From Gnetum montanum (Eukaryota > Streptophyta > Gnetopsida > Gnetales > Gnetaceae), in contig MNCI01006861.1 in assembly GCA_015680685.1 (NCBI GenBank), forward strand, positions 686,484 through 710,989: a stretch of 24,506 nucleotides of DNA. The letters are read 5' to 3'. Within the stretch, counting starts at the first letter, position 1; every line of letters begins with the position of its first letter. The notes beneath the pieces were generated by a model. That model was not told the origin of the DNA. It ran no database searches and saw nothing but the letters and a program-made list of their open reading frames with translations. Shown in pieces: positions 10,321 to 19,213 of the stretch. The position numbers were made by a program, and so were the translations under genes.

Positions 10321-10376
10321 TCACGATATCGTGTATTCGATATCATTATCCAGGCTACGATATCATCTGATATTGG
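10321..10376 (-). repeat. GATATC palindrome cluster in U3 (element B 3' LTR)
   Basis: ACGATATCGT, TCGATATCA and ACGATATCA plus a decayed TGATATT, spaced about 15-22 nt, lie directly upstream of the TATA box on the minus strand. The same cluster is in LTR 19214-20060 and, in a more CpG-rich form, in 21291-22092. Confidence 0.8.
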
Positions 10377-10400
10377 GGCCTGGCAAACTGCGATTCATGA

Positions 10401-10412
10401 TAGCCCCATAAC
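10401..10412 (-). other. Polypurine tract of element B
   Basis: GTTATGGGGCTA on the minus strand adjoins the LTR edge. It parallels GTCATGGGGGTA (22093-22104) and GTGGAGGTA in element A. It is slightly decayed by an internal C. Confidence 0.65.
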
Positions 10413-13400
10413 TAAATAACAACTCGTCCTCAAGTCAAACAATCAAAATGAGAACGAGTTCATTTGATTACACAGTGGATAGGTATGAGATTATTGACTA
10501 ACCATGAATTGCTTCATGCTACAGTGTGGAATTAAACAAAATAAAATTAGGACACCAACATAGAATACAAAAGACAAAATTGTTGGAACTCATGTGATTC
10601 CTGGTGGTGGTGGCTCCTCCATGGGCCTCTTCCCTGTATCTTGTGCTCTAGGCTTTGGAACTGGATATCTCTGAAGGAGCGCCTAAATCTTTTCTTCTTT
10701 GGTTTGGGGATCGTGTGTCGTTCATGCTAATGTTCCAATATTTGATGGAGATGGCACCTCCCATGGACATGGCAGTTGTGGAAACATCTGATTAGCTTTA
10801 ATGTACCAAGTCGTAAACAACCGTCGTTCCTCCTTGTAGGCTTTGGCTTTGTCTCTGCATTCTTGGTAATCTGTGAGCCATCGAGCCAAATCTACTATGA
10901 TATCTTTTTGCCCTTAGTAGCTAGTCTTGATCACCTCTAACTTAGAATTTGCTACCTCTAATTTCTGAAGTGTCTTATTGTGTTTAGCAAATTCTACTTC
11001 ATACTTAGCATAGGTGGTTGCTACCTCTTTCTCCAATTTTTTCCTCAAGCATCCTTCTACCAACATGGCTAAGTTAGCATACCATAGGTTTGCCAACTCC
11101 ATGTACTCAGTGAGATCCTAGATCTGCAGGTCCCAACTCTTTAGTTCTACTTGGTGGACGAAGACGTAAGTATCCAATATGGCCTACCAATCAATGTTCT
11201 AAGCATTGAGAGTGTTGATATTGGCTTTGGCCATATGGATTTCTTTCTTAGTGATTTTGCTTGTACATCCCTGCTTGATCTCTGAAATGTTATTTAAGCT
11301 TCTCATGTTGTTTAGCCTCATTATGTCATGCGCTTATTTCAATAGTCGTCTTCTGATGGATCACACGTACCTCCTCCATTGAGAGAGTCCTATTTTCTTA
11401 GCTAAGCGATTCATGTCCTAGTTGACCCTTATTAATTATTCTTACATTTGCTGAAAATTCTCCTTAAGAACATTCTTTTGTTTTTCGATTGTGGTCAATC
11501 AAAGATTCTCAGTGGTAAGGTGTTTATTTTCTTCTTGTAGGACCTTAAGTGCTTTGGCATGTGCATACGTTTGAGCTTGTGCCTTTGAAGCATCCCAATC
11601 AGCCTTTTCTTTTTCCCCTACCACCCTTTTATTCTCTTCTAACAATTTATTAAGCTACTACATCTAAAATGACTCTAGCTAGTCTACTAGGATGAATTAT
11701 GATGGATCCCACTATGCAGTTTGTAGGGAAACAAACTTCTCTTGGAGTCTTTTCAACTCATCCTCTGCATGTTTGGTCCTAACCTCTGCCATGACTAGCT
11801 TTCCTTTTGTGAAGATGAGGTCTGATTGTATTGTTGTGACATCTTGAGGAATGTCAAATAAGGACATCATCACTTGTTCTATTTGCAGCAACCAATCCAA
11901 AACATCCTCATGTTTTCCAGGAGTCATCGAGGGACCGGCTAAGGTTTGAGCATCATGTGCTCCGTTAAAATCTACCGGTGCACAATAGGGACATTGAATG
12001 ATTTTTTGATGTCATCTACGACCACTTCTACTACTCCTGTTACATCTTGGTGTTGCATAATCACTACTTTGGCACCTTCACTAGTTTCTAATTACACTTG
12101 AAAAGATGCAACATTTCCAGAGATCTGTTGTGACCAATGTGATTTCCCTCCTCCTGTTTGAATAGAAATCTCACCTTGTGCATGATCAATTAAAACCGTG
12201 GGCTGTATGGCATCATCAATAACCTTGAGGAGGTTAGCCTCATCATGACTTCCCCAACTGATCGACTCTGCGATGGCCCTAAGATGGCTCATCGACGGTT
12301 GATAGTCCTACGGTAGTGGTGGCAGTTGGTCTTGCTGGCCTATGGGTTGTGTGGTGGGCCTTGCTTCCTATTGTTGACTGGGCCTTATGTTCGGAAGTTA
12401 GCTGGGCCCAATTGTTTGAGGTGTAGTGGGCCCAACCATATACTCTTGCTTAGGCTCCAATGTTTCACTAGCATCTTTCCTTGGTGCTGGTGGCTTCAGT
12501 AATTTGGCAAATGAGGCATTTTGAGCCTTCCTGGGGACATCATTGGTGTACCCTAGAATTATAGCATGTCGGCATAGCTTCCTGATTAGGTAGGGAAAAG
12601 GTAATGCAAAATTTCTTCTCTTACATTCTTTAAACCACCTTAATATTTCTATGAGATATAAATGGGGTAGGTTGGCATCAACCTTGGCCATTAGGATTGC
12701 ACTTCCTCTAGCAGCATAGGTGTAAATTCTATTTAATCCTTTTCTTGGGAATGTAACGACGGAAAACGTCGAAAGCTGAAAAATACCGAACAAATTCCAT
12801 GTACACAGTTCTAACCACAGATCCGTACGAGGGCTATGCTGAAAAAAAACGAATCCGTGGCACCCTGAACGGTCTTGTCGATCAGACAGGGACTTACTAA
12901 TCAGTAAACCGATGAATATCTCGTGAAATGATCTGATTTGAGGAATCGCAAAAACGAGGGGAAAATGATGTAGATGAATTGCAGCGATGATAATGCTAAA
13001 CACGATAAGAGGAGGCTAACATAAGAGAAACACGTAGCTTCAAGATCTACGCTTTGACTTGAAAAATGTATATTTTGTATATCTCGTTACACTGGAGAGA
13101 CCCCGATTACTGGATGTAAAGCAAGCACAAAACAACAAGAAAACTATCCAAACAGAAGTCCGATCTACCTCGTGGGCTAAAGCTAGGATGCAAGGAAGGT
13201 CAAGCTCTGACGTCTACCAATCAACTATTTCTGACCAATAGAGTCTTCCTTAGCAGAATGATTGCTCCCGTCGCCGGTGCTCAAAGCGAAGCGTGCTCTG
13301 TTTCTGCCTTAAGGTGATGCTTTCAACGATTGCCAAGGCGCTGCTCTCTGTATCTCTGCTCAAAAGTGATAAGTGCTCCGGTGCTCAGAAAAATGCCTTT

Positions 13401-13442
13401 GCTTCTCTAATTTGCCAACCCTTGTATCTTTGTCAACTGAGG

Positions 13443-13450
13443 TATTTATA
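13443..13450 (-). promoter_or_regulatory. TATA box of the solo LTR
   Basis: CTATAAATACC on the minus strand is a canonical plant TATA context. It lies just downstream (in minus orientation) of the palindrome-rich U3 part, leaving about 690 nt of R-U5. Confidence 0.55.
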
Positions 13451-13550
13451 GGCTGCGACGCTCTGTGGAAAAGGCGCAACCCTGATGACGTGTGTCCCGA
13501 GTGTTTCGGGCACTGTTGGTTTGACCATTTTTGCATCAAACCTCATGACT

Positions 13551-14039
13551 ATGCACAATACGCTCGTTCGCGTATTGTGCATGTGAAGAAGAGGTGCACG
13601 TCGGGCATGTTTCAACTGTCTTTGGGTTATATTACGCTCATTCACACTATGTTGCGTGTATGAGCGTAACGTAACATGGAAACAATGGATTCAAGCTGTT
13701 TTACGCTTGCTTATGCAGTCGTGCGTAACGAAGCGTAAAACAATGTTCAGCTTGGCAATGCGATACGCTGTGATACACTGCGTTGCGTGATGAGTGTATG
13801 ATGAGCAATCGCACTTTCTTAGACTTTGCCTTTGACTGTTTTAGAGCTTATTACGCTGCCGTGCGTAACAGAGCGTAAACCTGGCCTTGAACAAAAGACT
13901 TAGCAAAAGACACAAGAAGTCGCATATCACGCTGCTTAAGCTTCTCCCTATGTCGAAGCGACTATCCTTCTAATGCCGGACTGTGTTTAAGCAAAATCAC
14001 GCTAAGCGCCATTACGCTACGTTGCGTGATATAGCATAA
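13551..14039. repeat. Palindrome array (CGTAA / TTACG hairpins) in solo LTR U3
   Basis: Five inverted repeats. 13551-13563/13570-13582 has perfect 13-bp arms (ATGCACAATACGC) and a 6-nt loop. 13632-13641/13660-13669 has perfect 10-bp arms TTACGCTCAT. 13697-13708/13731-13742 has perfect 12-bp arms TGTTTTACGCTT. 13851-13857/13872-13878 has 7-bp arms TTACGCT. 14012-14018/14033-14039 is similar with one mismatch. Four share the core TTACGCT...AGCGTAA, usually with an inner GCGTAAC or GCGTGA. Confidence 0.9.
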
Positions 14040-14268
14040 ACAGAAGAAGCATAGAAAGATTAGGAATTTGCACAAGAAGTAGAGGACTCGATGCTACGCA
14101 CCTCTTGGTGTTGCTCTGTCTTATTTTCCCTTCTGGAATTCTGACATGTGCCCTTGCCTGAATTGCGAATCTTAGCCTGAGGCCGACTCGCAATTTTCAT
14201 GGTGTTTCAGGGAACAAGTGATAGGTGCCAATTTTGAAATAAATTCTCTCTTCAAGTGTGAGCTCCCC

Positions 14269-15040
14269 ATATGTTTTATCTTCCTTGTCGTACATCATTT
14301 TAAAACATATTTTCTGTGCATCAGCATCAGAGTGAGTGGATAAGTGAGCAAGCCTGGGCCCTATATTTTGAAGGTTTAGAACTTCCAAAATGGCCTTAGT
14401 AGAGAAATCAACTGAAATGCCACCAATATCANATAGTTGATCCTGTGTGATTGCAGATGGCCCCTAAACAAGGACAACAGGGAGGACCCTCTTAGGGTGC
14501 ATCCAAATAACCAAGGAGAGATAGAGGCCAAGTACCTCCTATAGAACATGTAGAGCACGAGGCACAATCATTCAACATTCATCAAGAACCTCCTATTAAT
14601 GCATAATCTAGGCATGCAAAAGGTGTACAAGGTAAGGCACCTAAATAGGGACAACATCTCATGTTGTCTCCAGAATGCATTCAGGTAATTCGGAAAGGTC
14701 CACATCAGCTACAGTGATCATGGAACTCAACTTTGAATCCTTTACCAAATTTTCCCCTGAGTCAGTTAGAGACCAACTTAAAGGGTCTCCACTGTGGCCT
14801 ATTCTCTCAGAGACTGGCGAATGGTACTTGGGGAAGACGTACCAATTTTGGCATAATAAGGAAAAAGGCACCATTGTTGATATTGGTGGCATTTCAGTTG
14901 ATTTCTCTACTAAGGCCATTTTGGAAGTTCTAAACCTTCAAAATATAGGGCCCAGGCTTGCTCACTTATCCACTCACTCTGATGCTGATGCACAGAAAAT
15001 ATGTTTTAAAAGGATGTACGACAAGGAAGATAAAACATAT
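14269..15040. repeat. 163-bp inverted duplicate bounded by single Ns (assembly)
   Basis: 14269-14431 is the reverse complement of 14878-15040 with one mismatch (14297 against 15012). An N sits at 14432, directly after the left arm, and another at 15041, directly after the right arm. The arms thus end exactly at sequence gaps. Flipping the 608-bp piece 14433-15040 would put the ORF3 start and N-terminus in line with the minus-strand remainder, and the arms would become a simple overlap of adjacent contigs. Confidence 0.85.
14457..15040 (+). pseudogene. ORF3 N-terminal fragment (probably element B, inverted piece)
   Basis: ATG at 14457 directly follows TGTGATTGCAG, a splice-acceptor-like sequence also present in element A. 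The first ~80 codons are Gln/Pro-rich (KQGQQGGPS) with four TAR stops at likely Gln positions. After a frameshift near 14690 a clean open frame follows: IMELNFESFTKFSPESVRDQ, SPLWPILSETGEWYLGKTYQ, GGISVDFSTKAILEVLNLQN and STHSDADAQKICFKRMYDKE, ending at the N at 15041. It is clearly homologous to 1935-2520 of element A. The best-preserved region is the folded N-terminal domain, with W-Y/T-x-FW and 'vdFS-x-k-AI-x-x-LNL' type motifs. Confidence 0.8.
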
Positions 15041-15182
15041 NGATTAGAAAGAGAATTGGAGCATTAATGAGTAAGATATTAATGTTTAAATGATAGGTGC
15101 CCAAAGCCTACAAATTCGTGGAAGAAAATTGCAACTCCCCTCACGTGAATAGTTGAAAATAATGTTGATGCATGAAAGGGGG

Positions 15183-15280
15183 TCCATATATATAGATTTT
15201 ATAAACATGATATTGCATATGTGCTAGCGTGGACCCGATATCGCATTGGACCTGATATCATGTACATGATATCGCATCCC
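15183..15280 (-). promoter_or_regulatory. Internal U3-like promoter ahead of ORF3 (element B)
   Basis: Three GATATC palindromes (15237, 15254 and 15268, including ATGATATC and TGATATCATGT) are followed, about 40 nt further on the minus strand, by CTATATATATGG (15184-15195). This mirrors the U3 layout of the element's own LTRs and the decayed equivalent at 1325-1392 in element A. It lies upstream of the ORF3 start once the inverted piece at 14433-15040 is allowed for. Confidence 0.5.
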
Positions 15281-17103
15281 TTCCAGAATATGGTACTTAA
15301 CAAAATTGATAAATTTTTGAATTTCCAAGGCCAAAAACAAAGGATTTAAGGTAGATTTAGAAGGTCTGGGATAATGTTAAATAGACATTAAGGCATCAAC
15401 AGTGTAATAAAGTAGAATTATACAATAAAGTTCTTTTTGGGAAGTTTTAGAAAAAATGGACATTTAGTGGTGCACAGGAATGTTGGGGTTGAAATGATGA
15501 TAAAGGGAAGAATAAGTTCAGCAGTGTAGTACTCAGAGGATATAAGATGATGCAATGGTGTGCAATAAATACAAATTACAAAAGTTACACAAGTGGGTCT
15601 TCCCCAAAGTAGGTTCTAACCTATCATGCCCTTGTGTAACCACACCTTAAAATGTTCGTAGGCACTAGAAGGGTTAAATGCAATCTGCACCAGTGCAGCA
15701 AAACACACACATGTGAAATTCCACCACAATGAGGTATGAATTCTATGCTACACAAGACACAAGTTAGAAAGACCTAGACAGTGGGATGAAAAAAATCATG
15801 GAAGGGATTGTCGAAATTGGGACATGAGGTCACTTACCTTGGGCATAATGAATCTTGACTGTGAGGTGTGATTAATGTATTATTAGCCTTTCAAAATCAA
15901 GACCAAGTCCATACCTTGGACTAGTGACATTGCATCGTTTCAACCAATGATAGACAACCATAAGAGCATCATGATAGCAAGGCATACAATCACTTGGTGT
16001 TTTGTCCAAGGGAGGAGTGATTTGGAATTTCTCTATAGCACATTCTTCTTGATTTTTTTTCTTTATTGTCTATTTTCTTTTTTTTCTTTCTTTGCTTTTT
16101 CTTCATTTGGCCACTTTCGCACTTTGTCTATTCCAAAAGTGTTCTAGAGAAGCTGCCAACCTTCAGGCATGGATCCATGTCTTTCTAGTGGGACCCTTAA
16201 GAACAACATTGAGTTTCTTTATTGAGTTCCTTTATTACTCTTACTCCCATTTTTCATTAGATCTACAAGGATTTTCGTACAACCAAGCTACATGATGGCA
16301 CATACAGATGTCACCAAAGAGAATCCACAAGTCCCCTTGATGTCACACCCTGGCCATTCCCTCTTAGTCTATCATTTTTCGCTCTGGGCATAATGAGTAC
16401 AAGGTTACTTTAAGTTTTAATGATGCCAAGAATATCATCATACCCAGAGTAGAACCTCTTATTAATAGAATGGATGGGTAGATGTTGTGGGCTCACTATC
16501 CAAATAATTAGTCCCCTGAGACTTGATAGCATAGAACAACACCTCAACTGACAAGTCACATGAGTATTTCATTCACCGATGAGATTACTCTCAAAAAGAT
16601 AAAAACAACAACTTGAAAAATGAAAAAATGAAAAAAATGAAATATTATAGAATAAAAATTAGAAAACAAGAAATTGTAAAACCAAAGAAAAGGAAAAATA
16701 TTTACTAATTATACTTATTAGAATGGGGGATATCCCCCATGACTAAACCTTTGAGTATGGCTAGAATTAATAAATGGAAAATTTGGATTCATGCATGTTG
16801 GAAACATTGGGGTCCTATCATATCCCAACCACTGGGTGTCTTTTGATGTGCTGGCAGGGTTACACCCAAATTGGGGTTCACACACTTAATTGAAGTAGGC
16901 ATAGTGGGGCATATTATAAGATGTGGTCATGTGATAAGGAGTTAACCTACTATGGCACCCATGACCATAAGATAGTATGCAAGGATCGATGTGTCCCTTC
17001 ACGTGGTCATATCCATTGGCCCACATGATCATTAGAGTGTTAATTGGTGGCCTGGATAAGGTAACAAGAGGCGTTCAAATGGAAGAGAAGATGCATGAAA
17101 GCA
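15281..17103 (-). other. Conserved non-coding block of element B ('block X')
   Basis: It lies between the gag stop and the internal promoter. There is no frame with recognisable protease, RT, RNase H or integrase motifs. Segments match element A (1-1260) and element C (22741-24240): GTGTGACATCAAGGGGACTT (near 16340-16320), AAGGTGTGGTTACACAAGGG (near 15647-15628) and GGGGATATCCCCCATGAC (16726-16743) against CATCTCCCCCATGGCTAAG in C. A T-rich run (16049-16112) and an A-rich run (16595-16710) sit inside. A donor-like CCCAAG|GTAAGT is at 15841-15832. Confidence 0.6.
15831..15843 (-). promoter_or_regulatory. Candidate 5' splice donor upstream of ORF3 (element B)
   Basis: GCCCAAG|GTAAGTG on the minus strand, exon end 15838 and intron start 15837, a near-ideal plant donor. 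The aligned element A sequence keeps GTAAG (747-751). The element C equivalent lacks the GT. Paired with the TTGCAG before the ORF3 ATG it would give a spliced ORF3 message. Confidence 0.45.
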
Positions 17104-19080
17104 TTAGGCTTGTGCTAAGTTGGAGGATGTAGTGGGTTCAGAATTGTGTTGTCTCCTTCTAAGGTCATGCCTAGAGAAAGGACGCTTCTGACATTTTGAA
17201 GGACTTCCACTACTATTGACAGTAGCAGCACAAGTAATGTTCATGGGTTGGTGCTGTGATGCAAGACCTTCTGGCACAATTGGTGGCAATGTAGAAGGAG
17301 GTGAAGGATGAGAATATTGAGGGCAAGGAGAAGTATAAGGGACATGAGGTGTTGATCCTGTGGGCGAGGACATGGGTTGATACTACTTAGGAGAATGATA
17401 ATGATGAGGTGAAGCAGAGGATGTTGATCTAGTTGGGAAAATAGGATGTTGAACATAATAAACATTTGGTGTCGGGGTATATGAAGAGTGTGGTTTGTTT
17501 GGCGATGGCCTCCCCCATGCTTGGGGGTTTTGCCACTGCAGTTGGACACAACACTTCTGTACGAAATCTAGATGTAGCATTCCTCTCCAATGCTCATGTA
17601 AATGTGACAATACTGGGCATTGGCTTTTGGGGTGATCATACCGATAAACATCATATTGATACTTATGATTTGTAGTTGAGCCCCTATCCTTATTATGTTC
17701 AATCCTTCTTTTCAATTGTCGAGTGGTGTTCTATCCTGTTTCTTGGTTTGGCATCCTCTATTTGTCCTATTCGTCAGAGAGGTCATGCATGGTTCCACCT
17801 CTAATAATGTTAGCATATTCTCCACATTTTTCATGTACCCATTCCATCATCTTATTGATCTTTGCCTCAATTTCATCTAGTGATTGTAGTATTGGCAAAG
17901 ACGATTCCACCTCCTGGAGGTGAGTTGATTTCTTCTCTTCATGATTATGGACCTTTGTTATTTTAAGATTTTGGTCATATTGAGATCTTTCAACATTTTC
18001 CCATTTGGCCATTTCTCCTTCTTCTTTTGCTACTCGCTTAATAAGCTCTTGGAATTAGTGGGTTTGTAGTTCATATAGTTCACCTGGGACATACATCCCT
18101 AGGGTCTCCCTTGTTTCATTACGAAGCCCATCCATGATGTGATACATTAGCCTTTCCTCGGAGAACCCATGGCATGGGCAATTGTTTAACAGTAAGTAAT
18201 ATCTTTCTAAGACCATGTCCAAGGGTTCATGTTGCCCTTATTTCCACTCTTGGATTTGTCTCCTCAAGGCTAACACTCTTGCACAGGCTTGATATCTTTC
18301 ATTGAAGAGTTCTACCATTGTCGACCAATAGAGAATTGATTTGAGCTTTAAAGACCTATGCCATACTTTTTCTTGGCAAATGAGTGTCAAAGGAAAGAGC
18401 TTAAGTCTTTGCCACCCATTATCAATGTTGTTCCATGCATAGGCATCATGGAAGGCTTGTAAATGATGTTGTAGATCTAAATCATAGCTTCCTGAAAACT
18501 TGGAAAAGTTGTTTAAAGCAAGACTGGGTAGACAGCTTTCCTTACGATCCCTGTAGGATATTTGAACAACCTCTTGTATATGCATTAGGCTCTTAGTGGC
18601 CAATAGGTTTTCATCATCACTAAGTAGGTTATGGATTTGTGAGTTTGGATGATGTTGTCTTTGTTCATGTTAGTGTTCCTGACTTTACCCATGGATTCAA
18701 TTTTTATTTCTTTACCAACCCCTTGAGAGAAGGTCATCCATGTCACGACCTAACGTTGAAGGAGTAGAGAAAGAGAAAGAACTAGAAGACTCGCCATGAC
18801 TTTTGTAAGTATCCCAATCATTCCTGGATAAACTTTTGTTAGCCATTGAGAAGGTCCTAGGCCTTACGGGTCCCCTCATTCCATGGGATGTCTCATCCTT
18901 ACTAAAGGTGTCTGAGTTGGATGACAAGAGTCCTTAAGTATCATTGGGGTGTTCATGAACATATAAGACCCCTGCATAAGATTGAGTACTCCACACTTCT
19001 TCGTCATCATATATTTCATTGGTTCTCCAATGAATTTTCTCGCTAGTCGTTGCGTCAACATTATCTTGTAAAAGAGACAT
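17104..19080 (-). pseudogene. gag: gag of element B, one frame of 659 codons with 11 stops
   Basis: Starts at ATG 19080, only 115 nt below the primer site, and runs in a single frame to a stop at 17104-17106. It has eleven premature stops (six TAA, four TAG, one TGA) and no net frameshift. The N-terminus (MSLLQDNVDATTSEKI) leads into a Ser-rich region and then a Gln-rich stretch. The capsid-like core at about 18560-18270 has ALNNFSKFSGSYDLDLQHHL, WQRLKLFPLTL, SILYWSTMVELFNERYQ and RVLALRRQIQEW, matching the retrotransposon gag pattern (LKLFPLSL..W, then W..M...F..Y). A charged helical part (AKEEGEMAKWENVERSQYD; IEAKINKMMEWVHEKCGEY) follows. A degenerate zinc knuckle YDVYRYDHPKSQC is at 17617-17655, with two Cys now Tyr. 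The tail is Pro/Ser/Tyr-rich (TPTPNVYYVQHPIFP; QYSHPSPPSTLPP). Gag would form the virus-like particle and bind RNA. The decay pattern suggests substitution-driven inactivation. Confidence 0.95.
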
Positions 19081-19194
19081 TGTTTTGAATTGTGTGTGAC
19101 TTATTTGCAATTAATTTCCTATCTGAAAGATATATGGTTGATACTTTGTTACAGAAATCTTGTATGATATAACTAATCTAGATAACTAGCACCA

Positions 19195-19212
19195 TCCTCG
19201 AAAATGGTGCCA
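19195..19212 (-). other. Primer binding site of element B (tRNA-Asp-like)
   Basis: TGGCACCATTTTCGAGGA on the minus strand, one base after the LTR end CTCATCA. It resembles the complement of a plant tRNA-Asp 3' end (TGGCGCCGTTGCCGGGGA), with most differences C/T or G/A. The tRNA sequence is from memory. Confidence 0.7.
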
Positions 19213-19213
19213 A

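Larger units (their letters stand above)
9563..10400 (-). repeat. 3' LTR of element B (838 bp)
   Basis: It begins TGATGAG on the plus strand and ends near TTCATGA before the polypurine complement TAGCCCC. It is alignable base by base with 19214-20060. On the minus strand it has, in order, a GATATC palindrome cluster (10323-10366), TATAAATA (10299-10306) and poly(A) signal AATAAAGAT (10116-10124). Immediately left is element D gag and immediately right is B's own 3' end. Confidence 0.93.
12752..14209 (-). mobile_element. Solo LTR (1458 bp) with perfect GGGAA target duplication
   Basis: It begins TGTAACGACG and ends GGTGTTTCA, i.e. TG...CA, with partly matching inverted ends (TGTAAC / GTTTCA). 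It is flanked by GGGAA at 12747-12751 and again at 14210-14214. The empty site is recognisable from ORF3 in element A, which reads continuously across the matching point (TTGTTTCC at about 2588). No internal retrotransposon sequence remains, so this is a recombination product. CpG and overall GC are clearly higher than in the surrounding DNA, fitting a younger insertion. A TATA box on the minus strand suggests minus orientation. The family is unrelated to the TGATGAG LTRs. Confidence 0.93.
10590..14431 (-). pseudogene. ORF3 of element B, split by a solo LTR
   Basis: The minus-strand counterpart of 1935-4740. The 5' portion visible on this strand is 14431-14215 (ILEVLNLQNIGPRLAHLSTH, then GELTLEERIYFKIGTYHLF). 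It is interrupted at the Leu-Phe codons by the 1458-bp solo LTR and resumes at 12746. From there: LNRIYTYAARGSAILMAKVD, WFKECKRRNFALPFPYLIRK and LCRHAIILGYTNDVPRKAQN (about 12735-12520). A Pro/Gln-rich hinge follows with TAR stops at Gln positions, then AIAESISWGSHDEANLLKVI (about 12285-12225). From about 11930 to 10900 comes a long Lys/Glu/Leu-rich coiled-coil part (SDLIFTKGKLVMAEVRTKHA; MELANLWYANLAMLVEG). It closes with MEEPPPP and a stop at 10590-10592. Its frame changes at least once between 12090 and 11930. The first ~140 codons are missing on this strand; they appear inverted at 14457-14878. Function unknown, with possible kinship to PF20167-type plant transposon proteins. Confidence 0.8.

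Noticed and set aside
12398-13003. A 201-residue intact protein gene
   Set aside because: The open frame crosses the solo LTR boundary at 12751/12752; only the part from about 12746 down is ORF3, the rest is LTR read by chance.
14269-15040. A true genomic palindrome or foldback transposon
   Set aside because: The arms end exactly at single Ns and continue a coding frame when the middle piece is flipped; an assembly error is simpler.
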